Shown: piece by piece, positions 44,509-53,784 of the stretch
How positions within the stretch are numbered: position 1 is the stretch's first letter
How the letters are laid out: each line of letters starts with the position of its first letter
NCBI GenBank assembly: GCA_023666275.1
Contig: JAMPCJ010000002.1
Coordinates: 289,071-353,070 of the forward strand
From: Treponema brennaborense
GTDB taxonomy: Bacteria; Spirochaetota; Spirochaetia; Treponematales; Treponemataceae
DNA length: 64,000 nt
Direction of reading: 5' to 3'
Translations under genes and position numbers: made by a program
The notes under the pieces: generated by a model
Database searches by the model: none
The model's input: the letters and a program-made list of their open reading frames with translations, nothing else
What the model was told of the DNA's origin: nothing

Positions 44509-47022
44509 TCAGCGCAGCGTTACGTATGTTTTGCCGGTTCCGCCGTCTTCGGGACGCGCAAAATGGAATTCCAAAACAGCGGGGTTCATTTTAAGCAATT
44601 CATGAACGCCGCTTTGGAGCGCGCCGGAACCTTTGCCGTGAATAACGGAAAACGATTTGAAATTGTGAACTGCGCACAAATCCATTTGATGCTCAAGCGA
44701 TTTCATAGCAGCTTCGTAGCGCATGCCGAGCAAACGCAGTTCAAAAGCCGGAGTTTCGCCGCCGGCAACCGCATCGGCAGCGAACGCGTTATTGCGGGCA
44801 GAAAACGTGCCCCCGGCAGAACCATTCGCGGCAAACTCCACGGAAACACAAGGCGTATTCCCCGCATTTGCAGGCGGCGCGGCAGAAAGTTCGTTTGCCG
44901 CAAAAGTCATTTTCATGCTGCCTACGCGGACAAAATATCTTCCGTTTTTCGCGCGCCCAAGCACGGTTCCGCGGCAGCGCGATGTTCCCGCAAAAACTTC
45001 CGCGCCCGGAAGAAAATCATGGTCCTTTGCAAATTTTTCGGGCACGCTTTCCGGCAGCGGCGCATTTTTTTCACGGCGTCCGGACGATGCCGCGGCAGTT
45101 TCATTCTCCGAAGCAAGCGCCGCAAGTGCATTTTTTTCCGTTTCAAGCACCCGCTTTTCCTCGTCAACGGCGGCGGACATTTCGGCAATAACTTCTTTTA
45201 CCCGAAGCGTTTTTTCCCGCGTAATTTCTCCTTCGCGCAGTTCGCGGACGAGATTTTCCAGCATGCGGCGGTTTTCGTCGACAAACTGCTTTGCCTTGCG
45301 GTATCCGTTTTCCCGAAGTTCCGCTTCATGCTGCCGTGCGCGCAGTGTTTTCAGTTCAGCCGTGCGCAGTTTTTCATCGGCAATCTTTTCTTTTTCGCAC
45401 AATTCCCGTTCCTGCGCGATAAGCGCGGCGTGTTTTTCCGTCAGATTTTGAATCAAAACCGCGGCATCTGTCTGCGAACCCGCGGCATAATCGCAGGCAT
45501 CCGCGATGATTTTTTCCGGCAAACCGGAACGGCGCGCAATGTCAAGCGCATGGCTCTCGCCTGGCACGCCCATAAGAACGCGGTACGTAGGAGAAAGCGC
45601 ATTTTTGTCAAATTCAACCGAAGCATTGACGCAGAACTTGCGTTCGGCGCCGTAATTTTTCAAAATGCCGTGATGCGTTGTTGCCAAAACGAATGCTTTT
45701 TTTTCCAGCAGAAAATCAAGCGCCGCCATCGCAAGCGCGCCGCCTTCCTGCGGATCGGTACCGCTGCCGAGTTCATCGAGCAGCACGAGGGAATTTTCGT
45801 CCGCGCCGCGCGCAGCTTCGGCAAGATTTTTCATGTGCGCGGAAAATGTCGAAAGCGACTGATCCAGCGACTGCTCGTCGCCGATATCCGCAAACACCGA
45901 CGAAAAAACAGGAAGCCGCGTTCCTTCGTCCGCCGGAACGGGAAATCCGGATTGATTAAGCAGCGCAAACAAGGCAATTGTTTTCATTGCAGCAGTTTTT
46001 CCGCCGGCATTCGGTCCCGAAATGATAAGAACGCGGCATTCCGGAGGAAAACAAACATCCACCGGCACGGCGCGTTCTCCGAGCAGCGGATGACGCGCGT
46101 GAATCAAGGCAGGCGTCTGCGCATCGGTACAATCCTGCGCGCAAACACAGCGGTGCGCAAGACCCCACTTCGCGGCGGCGTAAGAACAATCAAGATCGCA
46201 CATAATATCATGCGCGGAAACAAAAAATTCGCGAAAAGCGCACAGCCGTGCGGTAAGTTCCCTGAAAATTCGGCGTATTGTCTGCGCAAGTTCCGCTTCC
46301 GCCTGCGCAAGCTCATTATTGCGGCGCACAATATCGGCAGGCTCGATATAAAACGTCTGCCCTGTCTGCGAAATTTCGTGAACGATGCCTTTTATCCGCT
46401 GCCGATGCTGCGCTTTTACCGCGAGCACCTGCCGCCCGCCGCGAAGCACCGGCACGGCAGACTGCAGCGCATCACGCAGCGATAAATCGGCAGTATATGC
46501 GTGCAGAAGATGCTCTATATCACGGCGGATTTTTTGAATGGATTTTTTGGCCGCGCGGATTTCGGGAAGCTCCCGCAGTTCGCCGGACGAATCGACGACG
46601 GAAAAAATCAAATCTTCCGCTTCCGATAAATCCGGCAGCAAAGCCGCGGTTTGTTCCAAACAAGGAAGCGTCAGCTGGTGTTTTATCTGTATCTGCGAGC
46701 ACAGCATATTCTGCGCCGCATGCACGGAACGGCAAAAACAGCCGAGGCAATATGCTTCCTCTAAAGAAAGCGCCGCACCGTTTGCCGCCAGCAGCGGAAA
46801 CAGCTGTTCCAGCGGACGCCATCCGGGAAACGCCATTTTCTGCACGGCAGACGCGTAGCGCATCCATTCGGCGGCGGCAATTTTCCGGCTGCTTATCTGT
46901 GCGGCATCAGCCGACGGAAAACGGCACAGCAGCCGATTCCGCGCATCTTCACTCAAACAGTATCCGGCAATTTCCTCAAGAACACGGAAATAATCAAGCT
47001 GCTCCAGTATTGTTTTATTCAT
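44509..47022 (-). CDS. mutS2: Endonuclease MutS2
   Basis: 837 residues. N-terminal core and clamp helices, ATPase with Walker A GPNAGGKTAAMKT and Walker B LVLLDELGSGTDPQEGGALA, then a long coiled coil (LREGEITREKTLRVKEVIAE), a KOW-like beta region (GAEVFAGTSRCRGTVLGRAK) and a C-terminal Smr nuclease domain (RLLGMRYEAAMKSLEHQMD; SVIHGKGSGALQSGVHELL). Family members suppress recombination or split collided ribosomes. An Ala/Gly-rich insert lies before the Smr domain. AGG lies close before the ATG. Confidence 0.95.
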   Translation of the reverse strand: MNKTILEQLDYFRVLEEIAGYCLSEDARNRLLCRFPSADAAQISSRKIAAAEWMRYASAVQKMAFPGWRPLEQLFPLLAANGAALSLEEAYCLGCFCRSVHAAQNMLCSQIQIKHQLTLPCLEQTAALLPDLSEAEDLIFSVVDSSGELRELPEIRAAKKSIQKIRRDIEHLLHAYTADLSLRDALQSAVPVLRGGRQVLAVKAQHRQRIKGIVHEISQTGQTFYIEPADIVRRNNELAQAEAELAQTIRRIFRELTARLCAFREFFVSAHDIMCDLDCSYAAAKWGLAHRCVCAQDCTDAQTPALIHARHPLLGERAVPVDVCFPPECRVLIISGPNAGGKTAAMKTIALFALLNQSGFPVPADEGTRLPVFSSVFADIGDEQSLDQSLSTFSAHMKNLAEAARGADENSLVLLDELGSGTDPQEGGALAMAALDFLLEKKAFVLATTHHGILKNYGAERKFCVNASVEFDKNALSPTYRVLMGVPGESHALDIARRSGLPEKIIADACDYAAGSQTDAAVLIQNLTEKHAALIAQERELCEKEKIADEKLRTAELKTLRARQHEAELRENGYRKAKQFVDENRRMLENLVRELREGEITREKTLRVKEVIAEMSAAVDEEKRVLETEKNALAALASENETAAASSGRREKNAPLPESVPEKFAKDHDFLPGAEVFAGTSRCRGTVLGRAKNGRYFVRVGSMKMTFAANELSAAPPANAGNTPCVSVEFAANGSAGGTFSARNNAFAADAVAGGETPAFELRLLGMRYEAAMKSLEHQMDLCAVHNFKSFSVIHGKGSGALQSGVHELLKMNPAVLEFHFARPEDGGTGKTYVTLR

Positions 47023-47087
47023 ATAAGCCTATCGGGTTGCCTTTCGCATTTTCACGGCGGCGTATAATTCATCGCCTAAGTATGATT

Positions 47088-47369
47088 TCAGCAAAAAATC
47101 ATCATCAAATCCGGTTCCGTGACGGAATTTTTCCGCCGCAGCGCCGCCGACAGCGCATAAAGTATCCATATCGCACGGCGCGAATACACATTCCGCAGGA
47201 ACGATTCATAATCGCCGCTTTCGGGAAAGTATCCGATTGCCGCGGAAACGCTGCCCGGCAGGAAATATCCCATACGTATGTTTCGTATTCGGCTTTTCTT
47301 CGGAAATTTGTTTTCATTATATAAAAAAAGAAAAATTATGCAAACAATGAAAACCGAAAGCATCGTCAT
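47088..47369 (-). CDS. Possible small membrane-anchored protein upstream of mutS2
   Basis: 93 residues from ATG 47369 (or 94 from TTG 47372). The N-terminus is one hydrophobic segment (MLSVFIVCIIFLFLY) followed by a basic stretch (KFPKKSRIRN) and a globular-looking rest (GYFPESGDYESFLRNVYSRR). No clear ribosome site and no known family. It sits 65 bases before mutS2 on the same strand. Plausible but unproved. Confidence 0.4.
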   Translation of the reverse strand: MTMLSVFIVCIIFLFLYNENKFPKKSRIRNIRMGYFLPGSVSAAIGYFPESGDYESFLRNVYSRRAIWILYALSAALRRKNSVTEPDLMMIFC

Positions 47370-47491
47370 CAAAAGCTGCCGTCAAGGTGCCGTATGAATA
47401 CAGATTATTTTCGGCTATCAAACACAAGAAGCGAACGCAATGATTTTTGCCGAAAAAAAATATGATATAATAATTGACGCGGAGGTTTGGT

Positions 47492-48088
47492 ATGAAAAAG
47501 TTATTTTTGCTTTTAATTTTCGCTTTTATCTCAGTTTCGATTTTCGCCTCCCCGTTCGGCTTGAAAATGGGAATGACTCTTGAAGAAGTTACGGCGGCAT
47601 GCGGCGGGAAGCGTCCCGAACGAATAGAGAACGACGACCGCTATATCATAACGCCCGAAAAAAGCCATTCGGCTTTTGACTTTTACCTTGCTTGGATAAA
47701 CGCGGAACACGGGCTGTATCGAATTCGGGGCGTTTCGGAAGAAATCGAAACTGACGATTACGGGAAAAATGTTCAGAATGCTTTTTATAATTTTGAGCAC
47801 AGACTTGAAGCAATTTACGGAATGCCTGAAATCACGGACAGAATTATCGACAAAGAAAGTTACTACAAGGAAGATAAATATTGGTCGTATTCATTGCGTC
47901 GCGGCGCGAGAGAATTAAGCGCAGTTTGGTCAAAAATCATAAAAGGCTCAAAAATGAAAGACGATGTTATTTATGTGAACTTGCATGTCGAGGCGGTCAA
48001 TTCATACAGTGACGAATTTTACCTTTTTCTTGACTATGTATTTTCAAATACCTTTGCCGTCGAAGATCAGGAAGACGAAGTTCTGTAG
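47492..48088 (+). CDS. Exported protein of unknown function
   Basis: 198 residues. A classical signal peptide (KKLFLLLIFAFISVSIFASP) with AxA-like cleavage after FAS. The mature part begins FGLKMGMTLEEVTAACGG, a pattern seen at the start of several small periplasmic proteins whose GMTxEEV motif is of unknown role. GGAGG lies six bases before the ATG and a TATAAT box about 30 bases before it. Its stop codon directly abuts the ATG of the NERD gene. Both genes seem AT-richer than their neighbours. Confidence 0.75.
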   Translation: MKKLFLLLIFAFISVSIFASPFGLKMGMTLEEVTAACGGKRPERIENDDRYIITPEKSHSAFDFYLAWINAEHGLYRIRGVSEEIETDDYGKNVQNAFYNFEHRLEAIYGMPEITDRIIDKESYYKEDKYWSYSLRRGARELSAVWSKIIKGSKMKDDVIYVNLHVEAVNSYSDEFYLFLDYVFSNTFAVEDQEDEVL

Positions 48089-48877
48089 ATGATATTTCTG
48101 TTCCTTGCGCTCATCATTTTTGTACTTTTCAAACTGAAGCCGCCGAAAACCAAAAGAAGCGATGAAAAATTTCGGAACGAAAACACAGGTTTTGATTTCC
48201 TGCGAAAAGAAAGCATAAAAGGAAGCGTCGGCGAGTTTCATGTTGCAGCACGGCTGAAATTCTCGGGCAGCGAAAACTGCAAAGTTCTGAACGATGTTCT
48301 GTTCAAAAACAATTCGGGCAGGACATCTCAAATCGATCATGTCATCGTTTCGCCTTACGGGATTTTCGTGATCGAAACGAAAAATTACAAGGGCTGGATT
48401 TTCGGCAACGAAAAATCGGAAGAGTGGCTCCAAGTGCTTTACAAAGAGCGGCATCATTTCAGAAATCCCGTAAAGCAGAATCTTTCACACGTGTACGCGC
48501 TTAAAGAAATCCTGCGCGGCTTTCCGAACGCGCGCTATTTTCCGATTGTCGTTTTTGCGGGAAGCGCAGAGCTGCGGCAGATCGAATCTTCCGTTCCCGT
48601 GCTGTACGCGAGCGAGCTCAATGCCGCGATAAAAAAACTTTCCGTTTCGCAATGTTTATCTATGGAAGAAATCGACAAAATCGTCAGTCTTTTGGAAAGC
48701 CGGAACATCGAAAGCAAGGAAAACAAAAAGGCGCATGTGCGGGAAATCAGGAATACGATTGCGGAAAATCTAATTTGCCCGAAATGCAATTCCGAACTGA
48801 AATTAAGGCATGGAAAATACGGCGCGTTTTACGGCTGCCCGAATTATCCGCGATGCAGATTTACGATGAAAAAGTGA
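48089..48877 (+). CDS. NERD-domain protein with topoisomerase-type zinc ribbon
   Basis: 262 residues. An N-terminal membrane anchor (MIFLFLALIIFVLF) is followed by a nuclease-related domain (NERD): KGSVGEFHVAARL, DVLFKNNSGRTSQIDHVIVS and GIFVIETKNYKGWIFG, which carry the restriction-endonuclease-like D...ExK residues. The C-terminus is a four-Cys zinc ribbon (CPKCNSELKLRHGKYGAFYG and CPNYPRC), as in the tail of topoisomerase I. The role is unknown; DNA processing is a family-based guess. Its ATG follows the stop of the upstream gene without a gap. Confidence 0.85.
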   Translation: MIFLFLALIIFVLFKLKPPKTKRSDEKFRNENTGFDFLRKESIKGSVGEFHVAARLKFSGSENCKVLNDVLFKNNSGRTSQIDHVIVSPYGIFVIETKNYKGWIFGNEKSEEWLQVLYKERHHFRNPVKQNLSHVYALKEILRGFPNARYFPIVVFAGSAELRQIESSVPVLYASELNAAIKKLSVSQCLSMEEIDKIVSLLESRNIESKENKKAHVREIRNTIAENLICPKCNSELKLRHGKYGAFYGCPNYPRCRFTMKK

Positions 48878-48942
48878 CGCATTTGAGCATTTGCAATGTG
48901 CACCGCGAACAGAAGCAAAACGGTACGGCTCTTGCGGAATTT

Positions 48943-49905
48943 TCAGTCTTCCCAAGTGCCGCGGGTAATTTCGGTACGGATGCGCAGATAACTGTCATAA
49001 CGCTCCGCACCGATGCGGCCGTCCCGCACCGCGGCAAGGATTTCGCAGCCGTCTTCATGCGTATGCGTGCAGGACATGCCGAACGCGCACTTTCCGAGAA
49101 GCGGTTTCATTTCCCTGAAGTACAGCGCCAAATCCTGCGCCGCGATATCATGCAGAATAAAACGGCGGACTCCGGGCGTATCTATAATAGAAGCGGAAAC
49201 GCCGATTCTTCCGCCGACAAGCGCTTCATTCAGCGTCAAACGCAGCAATGTTCCTTTTACCGTTGTATGCGTTCCCCGTCCGTACTTTTCCGAAAGGCTG
49301 CCGGTTTTAAGCACGCAGTCTGAATCGAGCACATTTATGATGCTTGATTTCCCAACGCCCGACTGCCCGAAAAAGGCGCACAAACGGTTTTCAAGCAGCG
49401 CCGCAAGCTGCGTAACGCCTTCTCCCGTGCGGGCAGACATGCGGATAACTTCGTAGCCGATACGCTCCCAGTCCGCAGCCCGCGCTTCGAAAACGGGATT
49501 CTGCGCAGCACGGGTATCGCATTTATTGCAGACGACAACCGGAGTAAGTCCCGCTTTTTCCGCGCGGGCAAGCGCACGATCCACAAAACGCGGACGGAAC
49601 GGCGGTTCATCCGGCGTGGTAACAATGAGAATCCGGTCAAGATTCGCGGCAAGCAGCTGCATTGCGCGGCCTTTTATATTCCAGCGCGTGAATTCGTTTT
49701 TCCGCGGCTCCAGCGCAATAATGCGGCCGGCGGTTTCTGTTTCGCTGTCAGGCTCAACGGAAACTTTGTCGCCGGGAGCGAGCGGATTGTAATACAGCCG
49801 TTCCGTTTTCAGTTTTTTTCCTTTTAAAGTGCACTGCCGTGTAATTCCGTCGCTGCATTCCACATCAAAGACATTATTGCTTCCGCCGAGCACTGTTCCA
49901 AGCAT
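48943..49905 (-). CDS. rsgA: Ribosome small-subunit biogenesis GTPase RsgA
   Basis: 320 residues, circularly permuted GTPase (order G4-G1-G3). An OB fold comes first (GSNNVFDVECSDGITRQCTL), then G4 VCNKCD, G1 FFGQSGVGKSSIIN, G2/G3 GRGTHTTVK and IIDTPGVRRF, and a C-terminal zinc knuckle (CAFGMSCTHTHEDGCEI). It checks late 30S maturation. The start at 49905 gives the usual short N-terminus and follows CTGGAATT; the longer frame to 49980 is not supported. Confidence 0.95.
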   Translation of the reverse strand: MLGTVLGGSNNVFDVECSDGITRQCTLKGKKLKTERLYYNPLAPGDKVSVEPDSETETAGRIIALEPRKNEFTRWNIKGRAMQLLAANLDRILIVTTPDEPPFRPRFVDRALARAEKAGLTPVVVCNKCDTRAAQNPVFEARAADWERIGYEVIRMSARTGEGVTQLAALLENRLCAFFGQSGVGKSSIINVLDSDCVLKTGSLSEKYGRGTHTTVKGTLLRLTLNEALVGGRIGVSASIIDTPGVRRFILHDIAAQDLALYFREMKPLLGKCAFGMSCTHTHEDGCEILAAVRDGRIGAERYDSYLRIRTEITRGTWED

Positions 49906-49973
49906 AATTCCAGTTTCCCCGATAAAACGGAAATAGTCAATAAATTTTTTTTCCGAAATTCGCCGAATATATA

Positions 49974-50002
49974 TTGACACAATTATGCTTATACTATATA
50001 TT
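49974..50002 (+). promoter_or_regulatory. Promoter of tRNA-Lys
   Basis: Perfect -35 TTGACA (49974-49979), 17-base spacer, -10 TATATT (49997-50002). Transcription would start near 50009, about 20 bases before the tRNA. Confidence 0.8.
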
Positions 50003-50028
50003 GATTAAACGTTCTGCGTTGAACGTGC

Positions 50029-50101
50029 GGGCTACTAGCTCAGTTGGTAGAGCAACGCCCTTTTAAGGCGTGGGTCTCGTGTTCGAATCACGAGTAGCTC
50101 A
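50029..50101 (+). tRNA. tRNA-Lys (anticodon TTT)
   Basis: 73 bases fold as a full cloverleaf: acceptor GGGCTAC/GTAGCTC (one G-T pair), D stem GCTC/GAGC, anticodon stem ACGCC/GGCGT with loop CTTTTAA (anticodon TTT), T stem TCGTG/CACGA with loop TTCGAAT, and discriminator A. CCA is not encoded. Confidence 0.97.
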
Positions 50102-50102
50102 T

Positions 50103-50140
50103 AAAAAAGACTTGCTTTTGCGGCAAGTCTTTTTTATTTT
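50103..50140 (+). terminator. Rho-independent terminator of tRNA-Lys
   Basis: GACTTGC / GCAAGTC stem, extended by A-T pairs to 13 bp, 7-base loop, then a run of T. It begins two bases after the tRNA. Confidence 0.92.
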
Positions 50141-50263
50141 TCGGCTGCAAGTGCGGCGCAAAAAATTAAACCGGCTGCATGAAAATGCGCATCAAAGCAC
50201 TGTCTTTCTTTTTCCACGCGAAAAGCCGGCGCTATACTCTTTCAAAAAAAAGGAAAATAACCA

Positions 50264-51304
50264 ATGAAGCAATTTTTTCACATTTTCATGCCCGCCGCTT
50301 TTATTTTTTTGTGCGGATGCACGTCTGTTCCCGCAAATAAAACAGACGCGGAACGCTCCGAACATACGCCGCAGCAGCCGGAAAAACAACAGACGTTTTC
50401 CGGCGCCGCTTCCGATGCGGAAAACCGGAACACCGGCGCGCAGGAAGATTTGCGGCAAACGGAATCTGTTTCGGCTGCCGCGCAGCTGTACGAACAGCTT
50501 GTTTCGCGGCTCGGCATTACCGTAATTTCCGAAACAAATGTTCCCGTTTGCGGCAAAGCGTTTTCAAAACCGTTTAAAGCGCGGATAGACGGAAACGAAT
50601 CACTCAGCGCCGCCGTCATCGTCGAATATCCGGCAGCGAAAGAAAACGGAATCATTTCGTTTGCGCAAACGGAACTTATGCCCGACAGCAGCGGCATCAT
50701 TTCTTTTTTGCCGCCTGTACCGCAATTCGCATGCGACAGCTTCATTGCCGCATACATCAAGCCGCAAACCGATGCCGATGCAGACGACATGCAGCTGCAA
50801 AAAATTATCGAAGAACATGCATGCCGATCGAAATACCGCGTCCGTACTGCTTTAGCCGCGAGCGGCGGCTCCATAGCAATTGTCGATTACGATAAAACAG
50901 GCAAGCCCATTACGAACAACAGCAAATCATCTTCGGCATTGCTTGCGGCGCTCATGCAGTCGGGATTTTCGAACATCGGGAATTCCGATTTTACCGCGCT
51001 CATCGTGGAAGGAAATACAGAAGAACTGGCAAACGCGGCAAAGCGGCTGTTCGGGAATTCCGTAACCTATTTTATTTACGGAACCGTATCGTATGCCTGT
51101 CCGCCGAAAACAAACGAAAACAACACAAAAACCGTATCACTTGAAGGAAATATAACCTGCGTCAATTTAAAAACAGGCATCGAATATTTCACGCTGAAAA
51201 AGATATGCGAAGCGTCAGCAAAAACGGAACAAGAAGCGTTTTCGCTGGCGCAACAGGATCTGCTTGCACGCGAAACAGCGCCGAAAATCATTTACGGCAT
51301 GTGA
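50264..51304 (+). CDS. Lipoprotein of unknown function
   Basis: 346 residues. Signal peptide FFHIFMPAAFIFLCGC with lipobox LCGC. A Gln/Glu/Ala-rich linker (about 20-65) leads to a globular part: LYEQLVSRLGITVISETNVP, SFIAAYIKPQTDADADDMQ, GFSNIGNSDFTALIVEG, YFIYGTVSYACPP and a C-terminal helix TEQEAFSLAQQDLLARE. The last 150 residues have an LPS-assembly/LptE-like or FlgT-like rhythm, but no family can be named. An A-rich AAGGA site precedes the ATG. About 125 bases after the tRNA-Lys terminator. Confidence 0.8.
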   Translation: MKQFFHIFMPAAFIFLCGCTSVPANKTDAERSEHTPQQPEKQQTFSGAASDAENRNTGAQEDLRQTESVSAAAQLYEQLVSRLGITVISETNVPVCGKAFSKPFKARIDGNESLSAAVIVEYPAAKENGIISFAQTELMPDSSGIISFLPPVPQFACDSFIAAYIKPQTDADADDMQLQKIIEEHACRSKYRVRTALAASGGSIAIVDYDKTGKPITNNSKSSSALLAALMQSGFSNIGNSDFTALIVEGNTEELANAAKRLFGNSVTYFIYGTVSYACPPKTNENNTKTVSLEGNITCVNLKTGIEYFTLKKICEASAKTEQEAFSLAQQDLLARETAPKIIYGM

Positions 51305-51360
51305 ATCCGCACGAATCAAAAGCAAAAGCTGCCCGAAAACGAAACACGTGCGGCTTATTC

Positions 51361-52131
51361 TTATTCCGCGGAAAACAGCGTCAATGCGTAAACATGCGCC
51401 GCGCCGTGCTGCTTTAAAACAGCGGCGCAGCTTTCAAGCGTAGCGCCTGTTGTTATGATGTCGTCAATAAGCACGACAGAATCAGGCAGCGGCTCTTTGT
51501 TCCGCTGCCGCGCCGCCGATTTTTCGGACCAGGCGAATGTTTTTTCCGCTTCGGCAAGACGCTCTGTTCGTGTGCGCGTTTTCTGCTGCTTTCCGTCCGT
51601 CCGCTCCAAAAGACGCAGCACGTGCATATCGTAAAATGCTTCGAGAAATGCGGATAATTCTTCGATTTGATCCCAGCCGTGTTTTCGTATTTTTCCGGGG
51701 CGCGGCGGAACCGGCACAATCGGAATATCGGGAAATTCCGACCGCAAAGCTTTTGCGGCTTGTTCGGCAAAAAGCGCCGAAAGGCTTCTGTCGCCTTCGG
51801 TTTTCCAGGCATACAGCAAATCTTTTTTCCACAAACGATACGCGTACAAAGGATAAACACGGTCAACGGATTTTAACACCGGATTTTCGCGGCATTCAAG
51901 GCAAAGATCGATTTCGCTGACAAGTTCTTTTCCGCACAGCCGGCAGCGGCGGCAGCTCGGAACAGGTTCGTCAAGAATCCGCTGTCTGCACATGATGCAG
52001 ATTCGATCCGCGCCCGAATCTTTGCCGCAGCACAAACACGAATGCGGAGCGGAAAACGTGCAAAGCACGCGCCGAAGATTTTTTTTCCATGCGTACATGT
52101 GCCTAAAAAAGAACCGTTCGTATTTTTTCAT
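51361..52131 (-). CDS. ComF-family phosphoribosyltransferase-like protein
   Basis: 256 residues. The N-terminal zinc ribbon has Cys pairs in CLCCGK, CIMCRQ, CRRCRLCGK and CLECREN. The C-terminal domain is a type I PRTase with the PRPP loop VVLIDDIITTGATLESC and the ComF helix KHGWDQIEELSAFL (usually RGFNQ). In competent bacteria ComF acts in DNA uptake; in others the role is unclear. GAGG lies five bases before the ATG. Same strand as the lipoprotein gene 30 bases upstream. Confidence 0.9.
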   Translation of the reverse strand: MKKYERFFFRHMYAWKKNLRRVLCTFSAPHSCLCCGKDSGADRICIMCRQRILDEPVPSCRRCRLCGKELVSEIDLCLECRENPVLKSVDRVYPLYAYRLWKKDLLYAWKTEGDRSLSALFAEQAAKALRSEFPDIPIVPVPPRPGKIRKHGWDQIEELSAFLEAFYDMHVLRLLERTDGKQQKTRTRTERLAEAEKTFAWSEKSAARQRNKEPLPDSVVLIDDIITTGATLESCAAVLKQHGAAHVYALTLFSAE

Positions 52132-52161
52132 GCATGCCTCATAAAGCGCCAGGCTGCTGCG

Positions 52162-53784
52162 CTAGCGAATATTGAAATAAAAGCGATTGAGATAGATAAT
52201 TCTTTCGGAAGCCTTTTTCCACAGCGCGCTTCCCTGATAATTCGAAACAAGCAGCGAGTACGCGTCAAGCGCCCGTTTTATATTTCCCTGTTTGTCTTCC
52301 GCCTCATAAATCTGCCCGCGCAGGAACCATCCCTCATCGAGCCGCCGCACGGATTTTGCGAAAAATTGTTCCAGCAATGCAAGCGCCTGCGGATATTCTT
52401 TGTTTTCATAGCAGATTGCCGCCTCGTCCAAAAGCTCATCGGCGGAAATGCCGGATTCAGGCGCGGAATCTGCGTCGAAATCGTCGGGCGGAAAAACAAT
52501 TTCCACATCGGGTTCGGCGTAGATAGAAGAAAACAACGGATCCGAAAAATCCGTTTCGGATTCAGACTGATGCGGCTGAATCCCGCCGGAATCGGACGCA
52601 ATATCGGCGGCAGGAGGAAGCGCACTGCTTTCCGCAAAAGGCGCCGCTTCGGACGCAATATCGGGAGCGTTCTGCGCAAGCGTGCCGTCATCGCGGGACG
52701 CCGATGCATGCTGCTCCGGCAAAGAAAGAACATCGGAAGCATCGGCTTGTTCCGAAGAAGCGGCACGTTCTGCCGCGGGTTCTTCGGCCTTTTTTTCGGC
52801 AGGTTCGGCGGCGGCAACTTGTGCTTCCGGATCAAACGGAACAGCAACGCGGCCGGGATTTGCGGACGAAATATCGGCAACTTGTATTTCCGCAAGGTAA
52901 TCCGTTTTTTTGCCGGAAAGCGGATCCGTCCGCGAAAAATAAAGCGATACGGTGCCTTGTTCTTTAGCGGAAAACGAAAAAACGGTGTCGTCGCCATCGC
53001 GTTTTTTTCCGGAATAAGAAACGGCGCGGGTATCACCGGTCTTTTTTGCGAATATCCAGCCCTGACCGGAACAATAAACATCGATAATCTGCCCTTTTTT
53101 TACGAAATGCTCGCCGAAAAGTTCTTCCGCATCATCCTCTTCACGGTCCGGCGGCGGCGCAGCATCTTCCGTGTCTTCGGTACGGCTGCCGCGGATATCG
53201 GCAGGCGCCGGCGCGGACTGCTGCGGCGGAGAGCTGCTTTCGGGCGCAGAATCGGCAGAAGAATCCGACGACGGCAGGGCGGCACGCACAGGCGGTTTTG
53301 CGGCGGAAGCCTGTTCCGCAGACGGCGATGCAGCGTGGTTTTCGGGTTTTTCCGCAGTTACGCCGGTGCCGTAGCGTTCTTCTATTCCCGCCGTATCGGC
53401 AGACGGCACGGGAATAATGGAATACGTCTGCGGTTTTTCATCGGCGGAATCATTGCGGTCATCGATCGGCGCGGACTGATTGGAACGAAGCGCGTCATCC
53501 GCGAATATCGGGATAAAATCCTGCGCGGCGGAGGGTTCGTTTTCCTGCGGCGGAAGCTCGGCTGAGGCTTCGGCTGCGGGCGTTTCAGGCAGCGGCGCAT
53601 TATCCGCTTCGGGCGGCTGTTCATCGGGCATAAAATTATCCGCCGCGCCAGCATCGGAGGCATCAAGCGGCATATCCTGCAAAACCGAAGATTCCGTTTC
53701 CGACGGCGGCACGGTATTTTTCGGAGAAGACGCACAGGAACAAACGAGAAAAACCGCGGCGGCAATCCGGCAGATTTTTTTCAC
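52162..53784 (-). CDS. Large lipoprotein with low-complexity region and C-terminal TPR-like helices
   Basis: 540 residues, GTG start with GGAGG seven bases upstream. Signal peptide ends in lipobox VCSC. Residues 20-230 and 320-440 are rich in Pro, Ala, Glu, Ser and Asp and surely disordered. Between them lies a small beta domain (GQIIDVYCSGQGWIFAKKTG; GTVSLYFSRTDPLSGKK). The C-terminus has TPR-like helices (LLDEAAICYENKEYPQALAL; WFLRGQIYEAEDKQGNIKRA), like BamD/YbgF-type outer-membrane helpers. The start overlaps the stop of the upstream gene (GTGA), so it is coupled to the smc operon. Confidence 0.8.
   Translation of the reverse strand: MKKICRIAAAVFLVCSCASSPKNTVPPSETESSVLQDMPLDASDAGAADNFMPDEQPPEADNAPLPETPAAEASAELPPQENEPSAAQDFIPIFADDALRSNQSAPIDDRNDSADEKPQTYSIIPVPSADTAGIEERYGTGVTAEKPENHAASPSAEQASAAKPPVRAALPSSDSSADSAPESSSPPQQSAPAPADIRGSRTEDTEDAAPPPDREEDDAEELFGEHFVKKGQIIDVYCSGQGWIFAKKTGDTRAVSYSGKKRDGDDTVFSFSAKEQGTVSLYFSRTDPLSGKKTDYLAEIQVADISSANPGRVAVPFDPEAQVAAAEPAEKKAEEPAAERAASSEQADASDVLSLPEQHASASRDDGTLAQNAPDIASEAAPFAESSALPPAADIASDSGGIQPHQSESETDFSDPLFSSIYAEPDVEIVFPPDDFDADSAPESGISADELLDEAAICYENKEYPQALALLEQFFAKSVRRLDEGWFLRGQIYEAEDKQGNIKRALDAYSLLVSNYQGSALWKKASERIIYLNRFYFNIR

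Noticed and set aside
44563..46485. 640-residue plus-strand open frame over mutS2
   Set aside because: Antisense of a clear mutS2; the composition is Arg/Phe/Cys-skewed and there are no motifs.
52042..53565. 507-residue plus-strand open frame over the lipoprotein gene
   Set aside because: It is an Arg/Phe-rich antisense shadow of the Pro/Ala/Glu-rich lipoprotein, with no domain. The minus-strand gene has a signal peptide, ribosome site and coupling.
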